Shown: positions 24,601 to 39,600 of the stretch, one piece after another
How positions within the stretch are numbered: position 1 is the first letter of the stretch
How the letters are laid out: each line of letters starts with the position of its first letter
Assembly (NCBI GenBank): GCA_013397115.1
Contig: VWZW01007689.1
Coordinates: forward strand, 377,189 to 441,188
Reading direction: 5' to 3'
DNA from: Edolisoma coerulescens
Taxonomy: Eukaryota; Chordata; Aves; Passeriformes; Campephagidae
Length of the DNA stretch: 64,000 bases
The notes under the pieces: model-generated
What the model saw: the letters and a program-made list of their open reading frames with translations, nothing else
Database searches by the model: none
Told to the model about the DNA's origin: nothing
Made by a program: the position numbers and the translations under genes

Positions 24601-27600
24601 GTTTACAGATGATCCGACACTTGCAATTTGCAATGACAGCGGAGGCTCCGTGTTTGAACTGTCATTTAAGTAAGACAATAACTCTACCCACAGAAAGTAC
24701 AAGAAACCAATTCTGGGTCATAGTTTCTAAAACCTAAGGAGAAAAAGCCCCACTGAAACCAATAAAGCTACTGCCTGAATGTTGAAGGTGTAATTTAGGG
24801 CTGCAGTGTAATTTCTCAGCTGAAGCAAGATGCTGTGTGGCAGTGCAATAGCCAAAGAACAGCCTTAGTTGTTAAGGTGTCACTGTGTTGCCCAGAATTT
24901 GGCACTCCTTGTGGGCTCTTGGTAGCTGTCACAAAAGTGCTGCCTCTTGTTTTGCTTTGGCTTGTTAGTGAGAGCTGTCCTGCAGCGGCTGCTCATTTTC
25001 CTCTTGGCCTCTTCAAGAGGAGGAAGGACAAGGAGGAAGGATTGACAGTCAATCTGATCAAGTCTAGGAGTTTCCCAAACATTGTTGTCAGATAAGATCT
25101 TAAGGAATTCTTGTCTGTATCTGAGCAGCTGTATGGGATTGCCTCCAGTGACGTGTCAGAAGCGATCCCTGGAGCTGTGCAAGGGACTTTTAGAAAGAGG
25201 ATTTATGAAGGATCACTCCTGAGACTGTTGGGCTGCCACCAAGCCAATCTCTGCTCTTTGCAGGAGGGTTATGGGAGTGAGGACGTGCGAATCTCGGTGT
25301 CTCTTCAGTGGCTCCAAGGGAGAAGTTTGCTGTATTGAGCCATTACATGCAAAGGTTGATTTGAGAGACCATCCTATCACCCAGTATTCACTGCTGGCCA
25401 TGGCCTCCCTCACTAAGGTAAGTTGCTGCTTGCAGGAGGCTTGATGTGGGAGATCACAAAGGAGAAGTTCTCTGCTGTGTACTCAAACACTTTATTTTGC
25501 CTTGTTGCTTTCCTTGAAGATCCTGGTTATTGGTCTGAAGCCATCTCTGAAAGTGTGGATGACCTTTCCCTACGGCCGTGTGAGTAATGAAGCCAAACAG
25601 GTGCTTTTTGGGTTATGGCTACAAACATTTTCTCGGAGAGAAGGAGCCGAGATCAGGAACAGGTGTTTGGTACCACTGCCTTCCACAGCACTGTGGAATT
25701 GCAGTGATAATCTGTGGGTCTGATGTGTGCAGATTGTGGCAGAGGAGGTGAGAAGGCTACTTCCAGCTGTACCTCTGTGAAGATGCTGATTTTCTCAAAT
25801 AAGAAGGAGGGAGCCCCTCAGCTTCTTGTCTCTCCTGCTGCAGCCTGGGTGCACACACAGATGGGGTGTTGACCTGATTATGGCTACAATCACCTTGGAC
25901 TGGGGCCACTGTTTTACATTAGAATCACACAACAGACCCCTTAATTAGGGGTCCTTAACTAGGGCAGGAACCAAGAGGAATTAGAGCATTAAACAGTCTT
26001 CTAAACTCTTGATTATTCACTTTCACTCGTCAATGGCATAATTCCTCTTGGAAAAGCAGCTGGGGGCAGATGTGGGATAGGCTGTATTAGGAGAATGGAG
26101 ACAAGGCTGGTATCAAGCTGCAGCTTGTTGTAGTCCATGTATCCATGTGGGATTGGATCTGCCCTGAGCAGCTCGGACACCAGGGGTGCTATGTCTGGGT
26201 GTCCACTTTGCCAAGGACACACACTGCTCCCAAATGTGTGGCTGGACCAAAGAGCACAAACTGCTGCCAGGAATTTGCTTTGCAGCCCAGGTGTACAAGG
26301 CACAGTCAGTGAGAATCCGCTGATGAGCCACACGTGTCCTGGAGCTGAGGGTCTGCCTGGTGTGCCTTAACCACTGGCTGTGCTTTTTGTGTGACAGATG
26401 GACCCTTCCAGTGTCCCTCTGCTGGCGTGGCACTTTGTGGCCGTGCAGAACTCGGTGAACCCCATGCTTGCCTTCTGTCGAGGAGACGTCGTGCACTTTC
26501 TTCTGGTGAGCCTGGGCTGTTTTGTGCTGCTTTCAGGTGGTCACATCTCATCCACACTTTCAGAAATTGAGCCTGTCTCAGTGACAGTGTGATACCTGAG
26601 CGTGCTGGGAACAGCTGCAGCTTCCCACTGGCTTGGGAAAACCAGCCTGGTGGTCACTGCTCTTCAGCTGCTGTGGTGCCCTTGCCTGGAGGCGTGAGAT
26701 TTAACTGTTCCAGAAGTATTGATTTGCAGTGTGTTTCTACTGGAGGTATAAGACCGTGGATTGTTTTCAGGGAGAACAAGTGAATTTGAGACACCATCTT
26801 AGTTTTTTGCTTTAAAACATGAGTCTGGAAAAAATTTGTATAAAACACTAAGAAAAGAGCTTTCAGTCCTGTTGGTGTTTGGCTTCAGGACGTGGTGCTC
26901 ATCCTGTTTAGATCTGCAGCAGTTACACATGCAGGTATGGTTGTTTGGAGCCAATTTTGTGCTGATTTCAGTATGAGAGCAATACTTAGGCTTCCGAAAA
27001 TCTGGCATTTTGGCTTTGGAGTGCTAAGTTTATTGCCCAGCTCTGCTATCATGTTGGACATTAAGCTTTGTTTAAGCACCCAGATGTTGTGTTGTCTGGA
27101 TTGAAGCCTCTTTCTCCTCTCTCATCTCTCTTGGTAAAACTGGAGAGAAAGAAAAGGGTGCATGTTTAAGCTTGTCTTGCTGAGATTCTTGCCTGGGGGG
27201 AGCTCCAGACTCCTGGAGTCAGTGTGGTGCCCTGTGGGAACTGAGAGGCTGAACTGAATGAAGTCTTTGAGTCTGAGTCAGCCTTGTCCAATTTTTCTTT
27301 TAGGTCAAGAGGGATGATACTGGTGCAATACACGTCACGAAGCAGAGGCAGCTTCATCTGCACTATGATCTCATCAACTTTACTGTAAGTCTCTGTACTA
27401 CAGAATGGTTAAATGTTTTTTGCACTGCTTTTCTTGTAAATGTATCTCAGTAGCCCTTAGTTCTGTGCTCTTGGCTGTGTTTATCTGGTGATAACTAACT
27501 GAAAATGTCCTTAAACTTGGGACTCTGTGGAAAACCAGCACAGTGTGGTAACTGCCTGTGAACAGGTGGTGTAGTTGTCTTGGCTTTGACACCTCTGGAT

Positions 27601-30600
27601 AGAAAGTGTGCTGGAGCATAAACAGTGTGCCAAGAGGACAAGAGCTCTGGTGGATTGCCATTTGTCTACAGCTGTTTTCTGTGAAGATTCCATGTAATTT
27701 CTCTCCAGAAGGACCCTCCCTATCTCTGCCTTTGAAGTTATGTGTGTGTGCAGTTGTGCAGTGGCCGTATACAGTAACAAAGCTACTGGCCCTGCCAGAA
27801 CTCCCAGTAGGGGTACTCGGGGATATGGCCAGGGCCTCTTTCCTTGGCTCTAATGGAGAATGCGTGGCTGAAATGTGGAATTTGGTGCTTTTGCAGTGGA
27901 TCAACTCGCGGACAGCGGTGCTGCTGGACAGCGTGGAGAAGCTGCACGTCATAGACCGTCAGACTCAGGAGGAGCTGGAGACCGTCGAGATCTCAGAGGT
28001 TCAGCTGGTCTACAACAGCAGCCACTTCAAGTCTCTGGCCACGGGGGGCAATGTCAGCGAGGCCCTGGTAGGCGCTGGTGGCCTGTTTGTGTTTGCAGCT
28101 GTGTTTAGCAAAGGCCCTAAGTGGAAACCTAGAGGGGAAAAAGCCTTTTGGGACATCTCAGAAGTCACACGTGGTGGTGATGTGCGCAGTTAACAGACAG
28201 CTCATGTTTCCCTTTATGTATTGAAGGTTGTAGGAACTGCTCCTCCTTTGCTAAGCTTTGGAATACTCTGTCTAGGATAAAAGCTGATGTGCTTTATTCT
28301 TTAAGAGGATTTTTTACTTAATACACCACAGACTGGAGCACTGGTTACTACAAACTGCTGTTGTAGCAACTCTCACTTCAGCGGTTGTCCTCCCATCTGT
28401 GTGCCCTACACATTTGCTCTTCAGGGAGATATGTGAAGAAGCAGGTGGCAAGGAAAGGGCCCTCATAACCTTTTTGACACCTGAGGGTGTATCTACACAG
28501 AGCCCTACTTCATCATGTCTTTGGGTAGCCAGAGCTCAGCAGCACTTGAAGCTGAGTTCACAAGCTGGAAGGCGTGACAGTAGAGCTCTTTGACTTACTA
28601 CTGCCCAGCAATCTGGGATGTTCTCTCTCCAGCCTCATTTTGATTTCTGCATTACAGAGGATCTCGGAAGTGTATTTATGTTGCTCGGGAAATTATACAA
28701 AAACAAAAGCCAGTTTTACTGCCTTGTAATTTTTCTCCCTGTAGGCACTGGTTGGAGAGAAAGCTTGTTACCAGTCCATCAGCGGCTGTGGTGGTCAGAT
28801 CTTCTACCTTGGAACTAAGGTAAGTGGGGGGAATTTTTCAATAAAAATACAGGGCATTCACTGTTGATGGTAGCTCTTCTAGAAAAGGGCAATTTGTCTT
28901 CTGTGGAGATGGGTATTGGGAATGGGTTCTTTGTGCACTTACGTTGTGGAGTGAAGGAAATGTGCAGTAATTTGGTTTTAGCCAGCGTATGGGCTGAGTA
29001 AGACATTGTCATAGTTTCACAATATCCTGATTCATTCTGCTCCAGGGTAAACTTAGCCTTACTTTACTGACATCTCCTCTGTCATAAGCTTCTCTGTCTC
29101 TGTTATAAATGTGCCATGGAATAAACAGAAGAAAATAAGACAGCAGCTAAAACTGGGCTCCAATTTATACTGCTTGAGGGTTGCTTTGTTTAGTCATCGG
29201 TACTGGCATGCTGTGGTGGGTCTGTGGGGTACCACAGGCTGCATGAGCAACTGCAAGTAAATAACTTTCAATTTCTTTTTTCTTTCCTAGTCTGTTCATG
29301 TCATGACATTGAGAAGCTGGAGAGAGGTATGTTGAGAGGGAAACTGTACAGCTTAGGCTTGGGTTGCTTAAATCTAGCTCAAAGGAGGGAGGGGGCCTTT
29401 GTGAAGCTCTTTCTGGGCACTGTGTTCAGGATCCCCGATTGCTACACAGAGCCAGTGCCGTGGATACACTGATTTTCATGGTGACACTGGGACTCCTGCT
29501 TGCATAAATTTGCAGGCTGAATGGAGTCCCTCTTCTCCCAAACGAGGCATCATGCCTTGCTCTGTGTCAGCTTTTGTTAGTGCAATGCATGACTTGGGAA
29601 GAGTGTGTGATGCACGCCTTCTGTCTGCCACACAAGCATCCAGGGGTGAAAGGGAACCTGCTTCACTGGGGTTTGTCTCCAGCTACTGCAGGATCTGCAT
29701 CATAAAGTCCATCTAAGACTACCTAGAAAGTTCATAGGATTTTAGGTCCTTGTTGGTTGAAGATCTTTTTGGAACGTCATTTCTCTGACAGCTGAAACCC
29801 CATCAATGCCCGCACTAAAGTTCATAGTGATCTATTTATATCTATTCCTGTGTTGTACTTTTCACTTGAATCAAACAGCAGTTTCCCTTCCTGGATCACC
29901 ACTTTGCAGTGTGTTTATTCAGTGTGTGCATGTTCTCTCTCAGGCTTTGTTTTGCACGGCTAAGCAGCACTCTTTCATCTCTCTCTTGTGAGATTACTTT
30001 CCCATTCCTTTCTTTATTTGTAGTCCCTGTCCTCTGCATGTCCTGTGTGCTCAGTTTCTTGGGCATAGGCAAACAGTTTGCCCCATAATGCTCTGGCTAA
30101 GGTCTTCCAAGTGCCATGCACAGTGTCACCCCTTCTTCACAGTCTCTGCTAGATCTGTCATTACTCATGCATCCTTGGATCTCATTTTTCTGTTCCTTTG
30201 GCTACGTGATGTCAGTGATTTGGGCACTCTGGAGATTCACTGGTGCCCTGTAGCCAGTGATTTCTGCTGGAAGTTGCTTGTACTGTTGGGTAGCATCGTT
30301 CTTCTGTTACCAGCTTCAGGGGCACATCTCTCGTGCCATTCTGTTCTTCTGTCTCACCTCACATGCTGCCAGTTGGTCATCAGAAAACTTCAGTAGTAAA
30401 TTCAGCTTATGCCTATATGTAGAAGGCTTCGATGAATCCAGAATCAGCTTCAAGACTGATTCCCAAGGAAATCTGGTAGCTATTTCTTTGCAATCTCATG
30501 TTTCTCCTTTAAGCAGTGACCTTCACCATTTTTCCTCTTGGTTGCTTTAGGGCTGTTGTCCTCATCCATGCTTATAAACTCCTTCACATGGCATTGTATC

Positions 30601-33600
30601 AGGGCCTTTAATAGGATATGAACAGTTGAGCTCTGTTGAGCTTTTAGTTACCAAGATCACTTGTCTTTGCTAGTTTTGTCTTCAGCCATTCACCACTGAA
30701 TTTGGTTTAGTAAGCTGTAATGAAGAGTTTTGTTCTGATCCATGATTTCAGGTACAGATTTTTCTGGAATTCAAAAGTCAAACACAATTTGTGCTCTAGA
30801 CAACCCTTTCTAAGTTACTGCATAGTTGTGCCTCTTTATCATAGGGGACTTAACCAAGAGTTTGAATTGAGTGTGTGGTGATTAGGGTGAAGCTGAGAGT
30901 TAGTTCTTGCTGCAGGACAGAATGCTGGCCTGAGACCTGGGATCTCTCTTCTCTCAAACAGTTCTTTGACACTGACCTATCATAACAAGGCCAGTGGTGC
31001 TCGACCTTGGGTGTTAATAGTTCCTTGAAGCAGAAAATGCTCTTGACTTGTGATCTACTTCAGTCCTTGCTGACCACGAGCTCAGGAGAAAATAGGGGGT
31101 AGGATGAGTACACGCTTTGCTGAAAGCACGGCAGAGTCGTTCACTGCGCTCTGACTGGGGGAATGGAAAATTTTTATCCTTTGTTTATCAGACAGTCAGT
31201 AGTGCTGGGGGTCTCCATCCATCAAGCATCTGACTTAAAATGTCCCCCACTGGGACTTGATGTACTGGAGCCTGACATTTTAGTCCAGCAGAAGATGTCC
31301 ATTTGAGAGCATCTCTTTGAGACCCTGTCCTTTACTGTGTGGTGAGAGCTTCTGAGGTGTCTTGTTGCCTTGCTGTCAGGGACTGTGACCCACTGCTGGG
31401 AAATGCTGGTCTTAAATGGGAAGGAATCATCTTTTCTGTAGTTCTGAGGTCCAGTATTCCTTGTTATTTTAGAGAGTCGACCACCTTCTGAAACAAGAAC
31501 GTCTCACAGATGCCCTGGCTCTTGCTTGGTCCTTTTATGAAGGTAAAGCAAAGGCTGTTGTAGGTAAGTTTGGGTTTGTTTGCTTTTAACTGAAACCCTT
31601 AGGGATTGTTTTAAACTTCTTCATGTACAGGAATCACGTTTTTAGGGGAAGAAAACAGAATTGAACTGAATTGAAGAAGAGAAAATAGGATGTGTTGCTT
31701 TGGGTTTGGCAGAAGCAACCTTTATATGGAGTAGTTTGATTTTTTTTGGATGCTTTTTTAGCCATAGTCCCTTTAGCAACTTGCTGATTTCAAGTGAAAG
31801 TCAGACTTGACCTGTGTGTGACTCCATCCTGTTGTCGCTTTGCCGTGAAGGAGGTGGATCCAGATGTTGAATATCCAGCCTGCTAAAATACTTCTGAAGG
31901 CTGTGCATGACCTGTAGGTAGCTTTCAGTGTGATTCTCTGTCAGCTCTGCCAAGCAGGTGCTTTGATCCAGGTCTCTCCCCTGACTGTACAAGGAACTGA
32001 AAGAATCACACTGGCTTTGGGCACCACGTTTCCTACAAAGGACGTTGCTTGAAAAGTATGTTAATTATGCCAGAAACTGCCACTTGCGTGGTCTGATTTG
32101 TACTGGACGCATTGATTTTACAGCAAATAACTTCTGATGGGTTTGACAGATGAGATGCAAGTTCCCAGGACAAGATCCTGCTGTGAAATTGCTGTTATAT
32201 GAAGATGTGTATTGTTTTAATGCATGGATATAGCACAATAAAGCAGATAGTAATGCTTTCAATAATGAAAAACTGTCTTTTTGAGTTGGCATTTATGATA
32301 TTTTCCCCTTTTAGTGCACTTTATTCAGGTTCTTTGCATCAAGACCTCCTCTAGCAATTACCCTCATGTACAGTCTTGGGCAGCTCTCTGTTAATTGTTC
32401 TCTCAGTGTTAAACAGCACTCGGAGCTGCTCTTGCCATTCCTGTGCTGGAACAGTCTTTAAGTGAGGAGAAGAAACCTTTTGGAAGAAGAGGGGGCTAAA
32501 AGCAGAACACAAAATTGTGTGTTTACATATCCTGACCTCTACATCTCAAGGGTAGTGGCGTTAGCATCTGAACTGTGGAGTTTTTGTATTTCTACTGGTA
32601 GCTTAGATGGGAAAAGCTTTGTTTTTCACCCCACTCCCTCATTCTTTCTAGGCTTGACTGGGGACACGAGCAAGAGGAAAGCAGTCATTGCTGACAGAGT
32701 GAGTCCCTGAGCTCCTCCCAACTGGATTTTCATGTGTGCTGGTGTGATGCTGTGTTCCTGAAAGGAATGGCTTCTGTCCTCCTTGAGTTAATCCAACTAA
32801 CTCTAGAATATGTACATGTTCCTCTCTTGCTAAAACTGGGAGCAGAATTTTAGAAAAAACTTGGAAATACTATTTGGGTAGAGGTGGGGATAAAATCTGC
32901 AGCATTAGCAATCCAAAAGGTGACACTATCATCTGGGCCTGGAGATCTCTGGTCCCCTCACAGTGAAGAGAAACCTTTTGTGTAGGTAACTCTGGAGTTC
33001 CCTGACCCTTGGTTGGCACATGTCCATCAGTATGTGACTTGCTGACTCCCAGGATGGAAACTGTGCTCTGTGTTTATGTGGACATGGAATAAACTCTTCA
33101 ACTGATCCAGTTCATTTGTTACAGGAACTTGCTTCTGGGAGGGGTGTGTTTAAAATACACACTTCCTGCAATAATTATTTAGCTGTACTCCATTCTTATT
33201 ATTTTATTTGCAGGTAGCTATGTTTTGCTGTGTAATATACTTTAACTTAAGCTTTGGGTAAAATCATGGCCCCGATGAGCCTTGTGCTTCAGGGTGTGTT
33301 CACCAGCCTGAAAACTGGCTGTTGGGCTGGCTGCCCAGCTCCGTGGTCAGTCAAAGTTAATGCAGGCCTTCAGTATCCCTGTGGGCACTTCTGTGCCATT
33401 GTCACACCCCTGTCTCTTGGCAGCCTCTTCCCTCTGCTCCTTCCTGCCCACAGCACTTCATACCCAAAACGGGACAGCAGAGTTTACAGTGCTGCCAACC
33501 CCCAAGCCAGTCTGAAATGTGCTACCAAGCAGAGCCTCAGTACAGGATTTGAATGAGTTTTCTTATTTATTGTAATTCAGATGGTTGAAATCCTTCTCCA

Positions 33601-36600
33601 TTACACCGACCGGACTCTGAAGAAATGTCCTGACCAAGGAAAAATCCAGGTTATGGAGCAGCACTTTCAGGTATGGTGCTCCAGAGGACTCTTTCAGAAA
33701 TCTTTTGGCTTTTTTTAATTAACTTTGTTTTGCTGCAAACATTACTTGTCTGTTTTTGAAAAACCTTGCTGTGGTTCAGCTGAGCTCTCACCTGTTGTGT
33801 GCACTCATGAAATCAGGACTTGGGTGTAGTGGGTGGCAGAGCAGAACCTGTGTGCCCTCTGTGCTCTGCAGGAGTGTCAGCAGAGCTTTTTTCCATATGC
33901 ACCAGCATATGGAAAACCTGTAACTGTGCCAGCTACCAGCTGAGTCAGATAGCTCATTGTTTCTGCTCGGTGTTGGCCAGGCTGCATTTTGTGCTTTGCA
34001 GGATGTGCTGCTTGGCAGGGTTTTTGCCAGTCAGTCCCTACAACTTTGTTGTGTTTGTTCCCCAGGACGTGGTGCCTGTCATCGTGGATTACTGTCTCCT
34101 GCTGCAGCGCATGTAAGTCTGGGCTTGCAGGCCTGTCCCCCAGGGCAGGCCCCAGCACCTCAGGCAGCCTCCAGTGCTGTCTCCTGTGGTGTAGAGGAGT
34201 TGCATCACATCATCTCATAGCATATGTCACATCACAGTTCAGAGGAATGCCTAAAAACCGGTACCAAAGTCAGGAACTCAGTGCTCACACAAAACCATCT
34301 CTTAAATTTGCATTGATGTGCTGAGGAAGAAAAGTTGCTTTGAAGCAAGAACCTGCCTTGATAGATTTTCCTGTCGTCATCATCACTTCCTTTCTAGCAG
34401 CCCTTTTTTTGCTGCAACATCCATAGCTGATGTATGCTGTGTAACTTGCCCCAGTACAGGAGCTGAACAGGGCATTCAGTTCCTGAGCCTGGGAAATACA
34501 GAGAAAACAGAATTTAATTTGGAGCCCTTGGAAAGTAGATAAGCAAGGAGATTTTAATAAAATTATTTGGTAACTAAACTGTTCCTTCCTCCTAGGGATC
34601 TATTATTTAACCAGATATATGATAAGATGAGTGAGAACTCTGTAGCCAAAGGCATCTTTCTGGAGTGCTTGGAGCCATATATCTTGAGTGATAAGCTGAT
34701 AGGAATCACAGCTCAAGTGATGAAAGACTTGCTGCTTCATTTCCAAGACAAGAACAGGTTGGAAAACTTGGAAGCCTGCATTGTGCATATGGATATCACC
34801 AGTTTAGACATACAGCAGGTGAGTGGTTGTGTTGCATACTATATTGAGCTCCTCTGAATAAATCAGCAGTTACAACATCTTGTGCTTCTAAGCACAGCAT
34901 GGTATGTGGGGTTTCCCTGNTAAATCAGCAGTTACAACATCTTGTGCTTCTAAGCACAGCATGGTATGTGGGGTTTCCCTGTTTCTTTGCTCCCTAGTTT
35001 GTGTCCTGGCATAGGTTAATGCATCAGCAGCTGAATGTGGTGGAAAATCCTTCAGGATTATTCCCAATCACTCTTTCCATTTTGAGTACCTTACCTGCCA
35101 TCAAAGGCTGTGGGAGCACAGACAGCTGGAGTTGTGTCAGCTTGGGTACTTGCTTTTGCACAGCAGTCAGTGGAGCAGGGAGGTGTTCCTGCTCAGCAGT
35201 CCTGTTTTCTGATGGCATGGCTTTCCATTTCAAGGGTGAAGCTGCTTGGAAACTTGATGTTACAATTCACTAACCCAACCAAAGTACTGCAAGCAAGGTT
35301 TTTGAAGAACTGGGTTTTTAACATTTGTTCTTCAACCTCATTTGAATGTTAGAACCTAGCCAGTCAGATTCCGTGCTTGCTGCATGAGCAATAAGTTGGA
35401 CGCTCCTTTGGGGGCTTTGGGGTCTTGCAGAGACTGGCTCTGAAAGTGGAAATTCTCATTCTGCTTTAACTTGTACTCTTGGATGATGGAAGTGCGAGGG
35501 CAGGGCTGGGGGAGTGAGAAAACTGTGAGCTAAGAGCAGCTATGTAGCTGCCCTGTGCTTTGCTGCCTTGCAGGTGGTTCTCCTGTGCTGGGAAAACCGC
35601 CTGTACGATGCCATGATCTATGTCTACAACAGCGGGATGAACGACTTCATCAGTCCCATGGAGGTAGGAGAGGTGCTCCTGCAGGAGGGGTTACTGGGGT
35701 GTGCAGCACACATTCTTCCTGAGAAACGGCATTTCAAACCCAAAGCCTTATCTTATTCTCTGTATTCTGCGTTCTTGCTCATTTCCATTTCAAGGGGGAA
35801 ATCATGTGTGATATGTGCAGTTTATTTGACTGGATGCAGTAGAGGAGAGAAGTAATTTGTAACTACTGTGCTTTAGAACACCAAATTCCCTGCTGGGGCA
35901 GAAATCCTCTGCAAAGTTAGGGCAGGAAATACAGTCATGTTAATAAAATATAAAGGAAAAGCAGCAGAAGATAATAACATGATGATTTAAGGAGACTGCA
36001 TGTACACAATTCATACAAAAGGCCAGAAACAGCCCTTGCTCGGGGCAGGCCCTGTTCTGAGCACCTGGGAGAGATCTCTCAGCAGGAAGCACAGGACTCA
36101 CCATAAGGCTCTCTCTGGAGGCCCCGTTGATTCTGCTGCTTATCCTGGAGATGTGCCTATGTGCCAATGGCTCTATAACCCCAGTGTGTTTCACCATGGA
36201 AGCACTGCTGGTGTTTTCTTAATAGTGCTGAAATAGAGAGCTGGGACTATTGGAATGGGAAAATCTTCACCTGCCCAAATTTTAGCAGCTGTGATCTCAT
36301 TTGATTTTTCTCAGGAAGGAGGCTCTTTAGGTCATGATTTTAAAGAGGACTTCTGGAAACTGAGCAATAGCTGTATGAGTAAAATTACTTTGCTTTCTAG
36401 AGGCAAGTGTTTAGACAGGTCCTCATTCTGCATGCCCAAACTAGGCTCAGTGACCCTACTGGGTAGGCTGAAGGTTTGTTTAGTGTCAGGAGAAACAGCA
36501 ACAGGACGTGGGGCTGGTGGGTTAATGCTCTGACTGCTCTGGGACTGCTGAACATTGCTTTGCTTTAGTGTGGCCTGTGCTTAGGGTTAGAGCTGATGGA

Positions 36601-39600
36601 ATGAAAGCTGTTTTTTCATAACATCAGCTGTTAAAAGCATCTTTTGCCATGTCTTGGAGTCCTCTGTACCTTTTAATTAAAAGACATGGTGATAAAGAGT
36701 TTCTGTGGGAAGACACCGCACTGATCTCCGCTTTAAAACCACACAGGTTCTTTGCTTTGAGCTTTTCCAGCTGCTTGAGCGCTGCCTTTTTTCTTGTTAC
36801 AGAAGCTGTTCAAAGTCATTGCTCCTCCACTGAATGCTGGGAAGTCTCTCACAGGTACAGAATTCCTTCCCTTTGAGGGTTTCTAGTTTTGATACTTGAT
36901 ATTTTGAATATCCCTAGTCACTTCCAACAAAGAGATGCAAAAAGGGAATACATACCCAATATAAGGGTCTTGGAGAACAGAAGACTGTTCTAGTACTATT
37001 TACTGTGTGTAAAGCTGCTCAACTTTGTATGAAAAACTCTGTGTATGTGGGAGAAGAATTGCATCTCTGTCTCTTGTCTTGTGAAGAAAGGGTGACAAAT
37101 AATTTTGTTTTGTAGATGAGCAGGTGGTGATGGGCAACAAGCTGCTTGTATATATAAGGTAAGATCCTTCAGAAAGTGTGAGGTGTTGCCTAGTGGTGGC
37201 ACCAGATTTTAAACTTGCTGTAGTTGCAAAACCTTATTGGGAGCTTCAGGTTCTGAGAGATTGTAAAACAGCAGTGGGTACTCACTCCAGCTCACTTAAG
37301 TTTACAATCCCTTCTTGTTGCACGTGGTGTGTGTGAATAGGAGGGATCAAGTTGGAGGCTTAGAGCCCAAGTCACTGCTGATGTACGTTTTTAATTTCAC
37401 AATTTGGTTAGAGCGAGTTTTGTAGTGTGTGAGACACAGAGCTCCTTGTCCAAGGGCTCTGTAGCCTCCTGTTTTGTAGCAGCTGTGTTCTGGCCGTGTT
37501 CTGGCTCTCTCTGCTCTGCCTTTTTGGGTAGCTGTGCTCAGCTGCTCCCTGCTGTGTTCCCTGTCATTCGCAGGAGCTTGCACAGGAGGGATTCATTAGT
37601 GAATTCCTCTTTCTGGAATCTATGCAAGATTGTGAAGTTAGCTTCTGCATTACTCCAGCTTCCTAAAATTGAAAGTTTTGTGAGAGATACTGAGTTTTCC
37701 CATTACTTTCCTGCTGTGGAATGACATCCCTTGCCTGCAAATTAATGCAGTGTGTTGGCTCAGTGTGTATTAACAGCAGTGCTGCCTGGGATGCTTCTTG
37801 CTTTCACGATTTACAAAATAAATTGGTTTGCCTTGTGTTAAGAGCATCCTGAAAATTAAGTCAAAAAAATGAACAGTTCTCAATCTCTTTAATGTCAGAG
37901 TATTTTAAGATGCCTTTCCCCTCCTTTTCTGTAGCTGCTGCTTGGCAGGCCGTGCATATCCACTGGGTGATATTCCTGAAGATCTGGTACCTTTGGTGAA
38001 AAATCAGGTGAGAAGCCTCTCAGAAGACAACTTTCCCATACGAGGTTTTTAGAAGAAGCTGCATATGTCTTATTTCATGGGTTTCCAAGGGAAAACTATT
38101 ATCAGTCTGATGACTGTATCTTTATGATGTGAGTGTATCCCACTGTAATTACAAAATTAGTTTTTGATGGATGAAATCGAACAGTTGTTGCAGTCTGAAC
38201 ATTTAAACTTAATGTTTTTCTTTCAGCTGTAAATTGGGGTGTGGGAGCACAGAGTTCTCAGTGATTGGTTTTTTTGCCTTATTCTTTACCACAGAGTTAC
38301 AGCTGTTTTTTCTTTGTAAACTTAATGTGTCAAATATGGGAGGGTCTTCCCTGTTTACAAATGCATGTGACATGGGATTGACACTGGGGAGCAATGTCTC
38401 TAAGTAGCTCTTGGTTGTAGGTTTCTTGAAGGCTTTTGACTCCTTTGGACTAGTCTAATAATTTCTTGAAACAGAGGATGTTCCTGATCATCGTATTTGT
38501 GCTCACAAAACTTCTTCCTGAGTTTCTGGCTGGTTTTACCACAAATTTTTTTTGTGTATTTTTAGCATTTCACTTCAGTTTCAGGGTTCCAGTGAGAGGA
38601 AGTGCTTTTTCTTTTGCACTTTCTCTTTGCGCTACAATGGAACAGCTGTTTTTTGAATGTGGGGTGGGTTTTTGTTTGGTTTTTCTGTGTTTGGGGTTTT
38701 TTTTCCCTAACCCAGGACTTGTAGCTGTATGTGTGTGATAGCTCTGGGTTCCTGCAGCCCCTTTCCTCAGCGGCTGTGCTAACCAGTCCACTCTCCTTTG
38801 CTGGGCCAAGCACTGGCTGTTGCCCTCTCCTGAGGTTGTTGGGTTGTCCCCTGCTCAGGCTTGAGGGGAAGCAGGAGCCCAGTCAGCAGCAGCAGCTCTG
38901 GGAAGAGCCTTCACCCTCTCCTTTCTGTGGTTCCTGGTGGTGTTCCTCAGAGCTGGGCTTAAGTAACACCTTTTTGTCTGGTGGGTTTGTTTTGTTTTCT
39001 TAAGCACTCCTCGCTGCCAGATTTGGGATCAAGGAGGCCAGCAGGGAAGGTGTGGATCTGAAAGGCAAGCTGCTACTTCCTGCTGGATTCACTGCCACTG
39101 TGCTGACAGAAAATTAACTCAGAACAGGAGTAAAGGAGGGAACGTGACACTTGCTGAGGGTGGCTGGGGGAGCACATGGCCTGTCAGCTGTCCGTGGGAT
39201 CCCGGCGTGTACCCGACATGTAGTCCTGAGTGCTGCTCCAGCCTGGAGCTGCCTGCTCCCTTCCTGCTGGCAGCCAGCTGTGCTGTGAGACACCTGCAGC
39301 TGGCCCTGCCCTCTTGGTTCCCTGGGATGGTCTGGACACCTCTGTCAGGGGCTCAGTAAAGGGAGTCTATTTTGGAAGACACCCTCAAATTTCATGAACT
39401 GCAAAGTGAGTGGAAGAAACAGAGTTGAAAAGCACCTCAGTCACTCTTTGCAGTGCCAAAAGCTTTGTGCCTCACAGTGAGGGGGCAGATTGACTGGCTC
39501 TTCCTAAGTGAGCTGCTGACAAGGAGAGGAGCTGTGCCCTGGATAAGGAAGAGTTGCACAGCTTCTCAGGAAAGCTGCCAGGAAGGGGAGGGAGTTTTCT

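Noticed and set aside
27606..28193. 195-residue plus-strand frame covering VPS8 exon 14
   Set aside because: It is exon 14 extended by chance into both introns. The true exon is 27897-28067, bounded by consensus splice sites.
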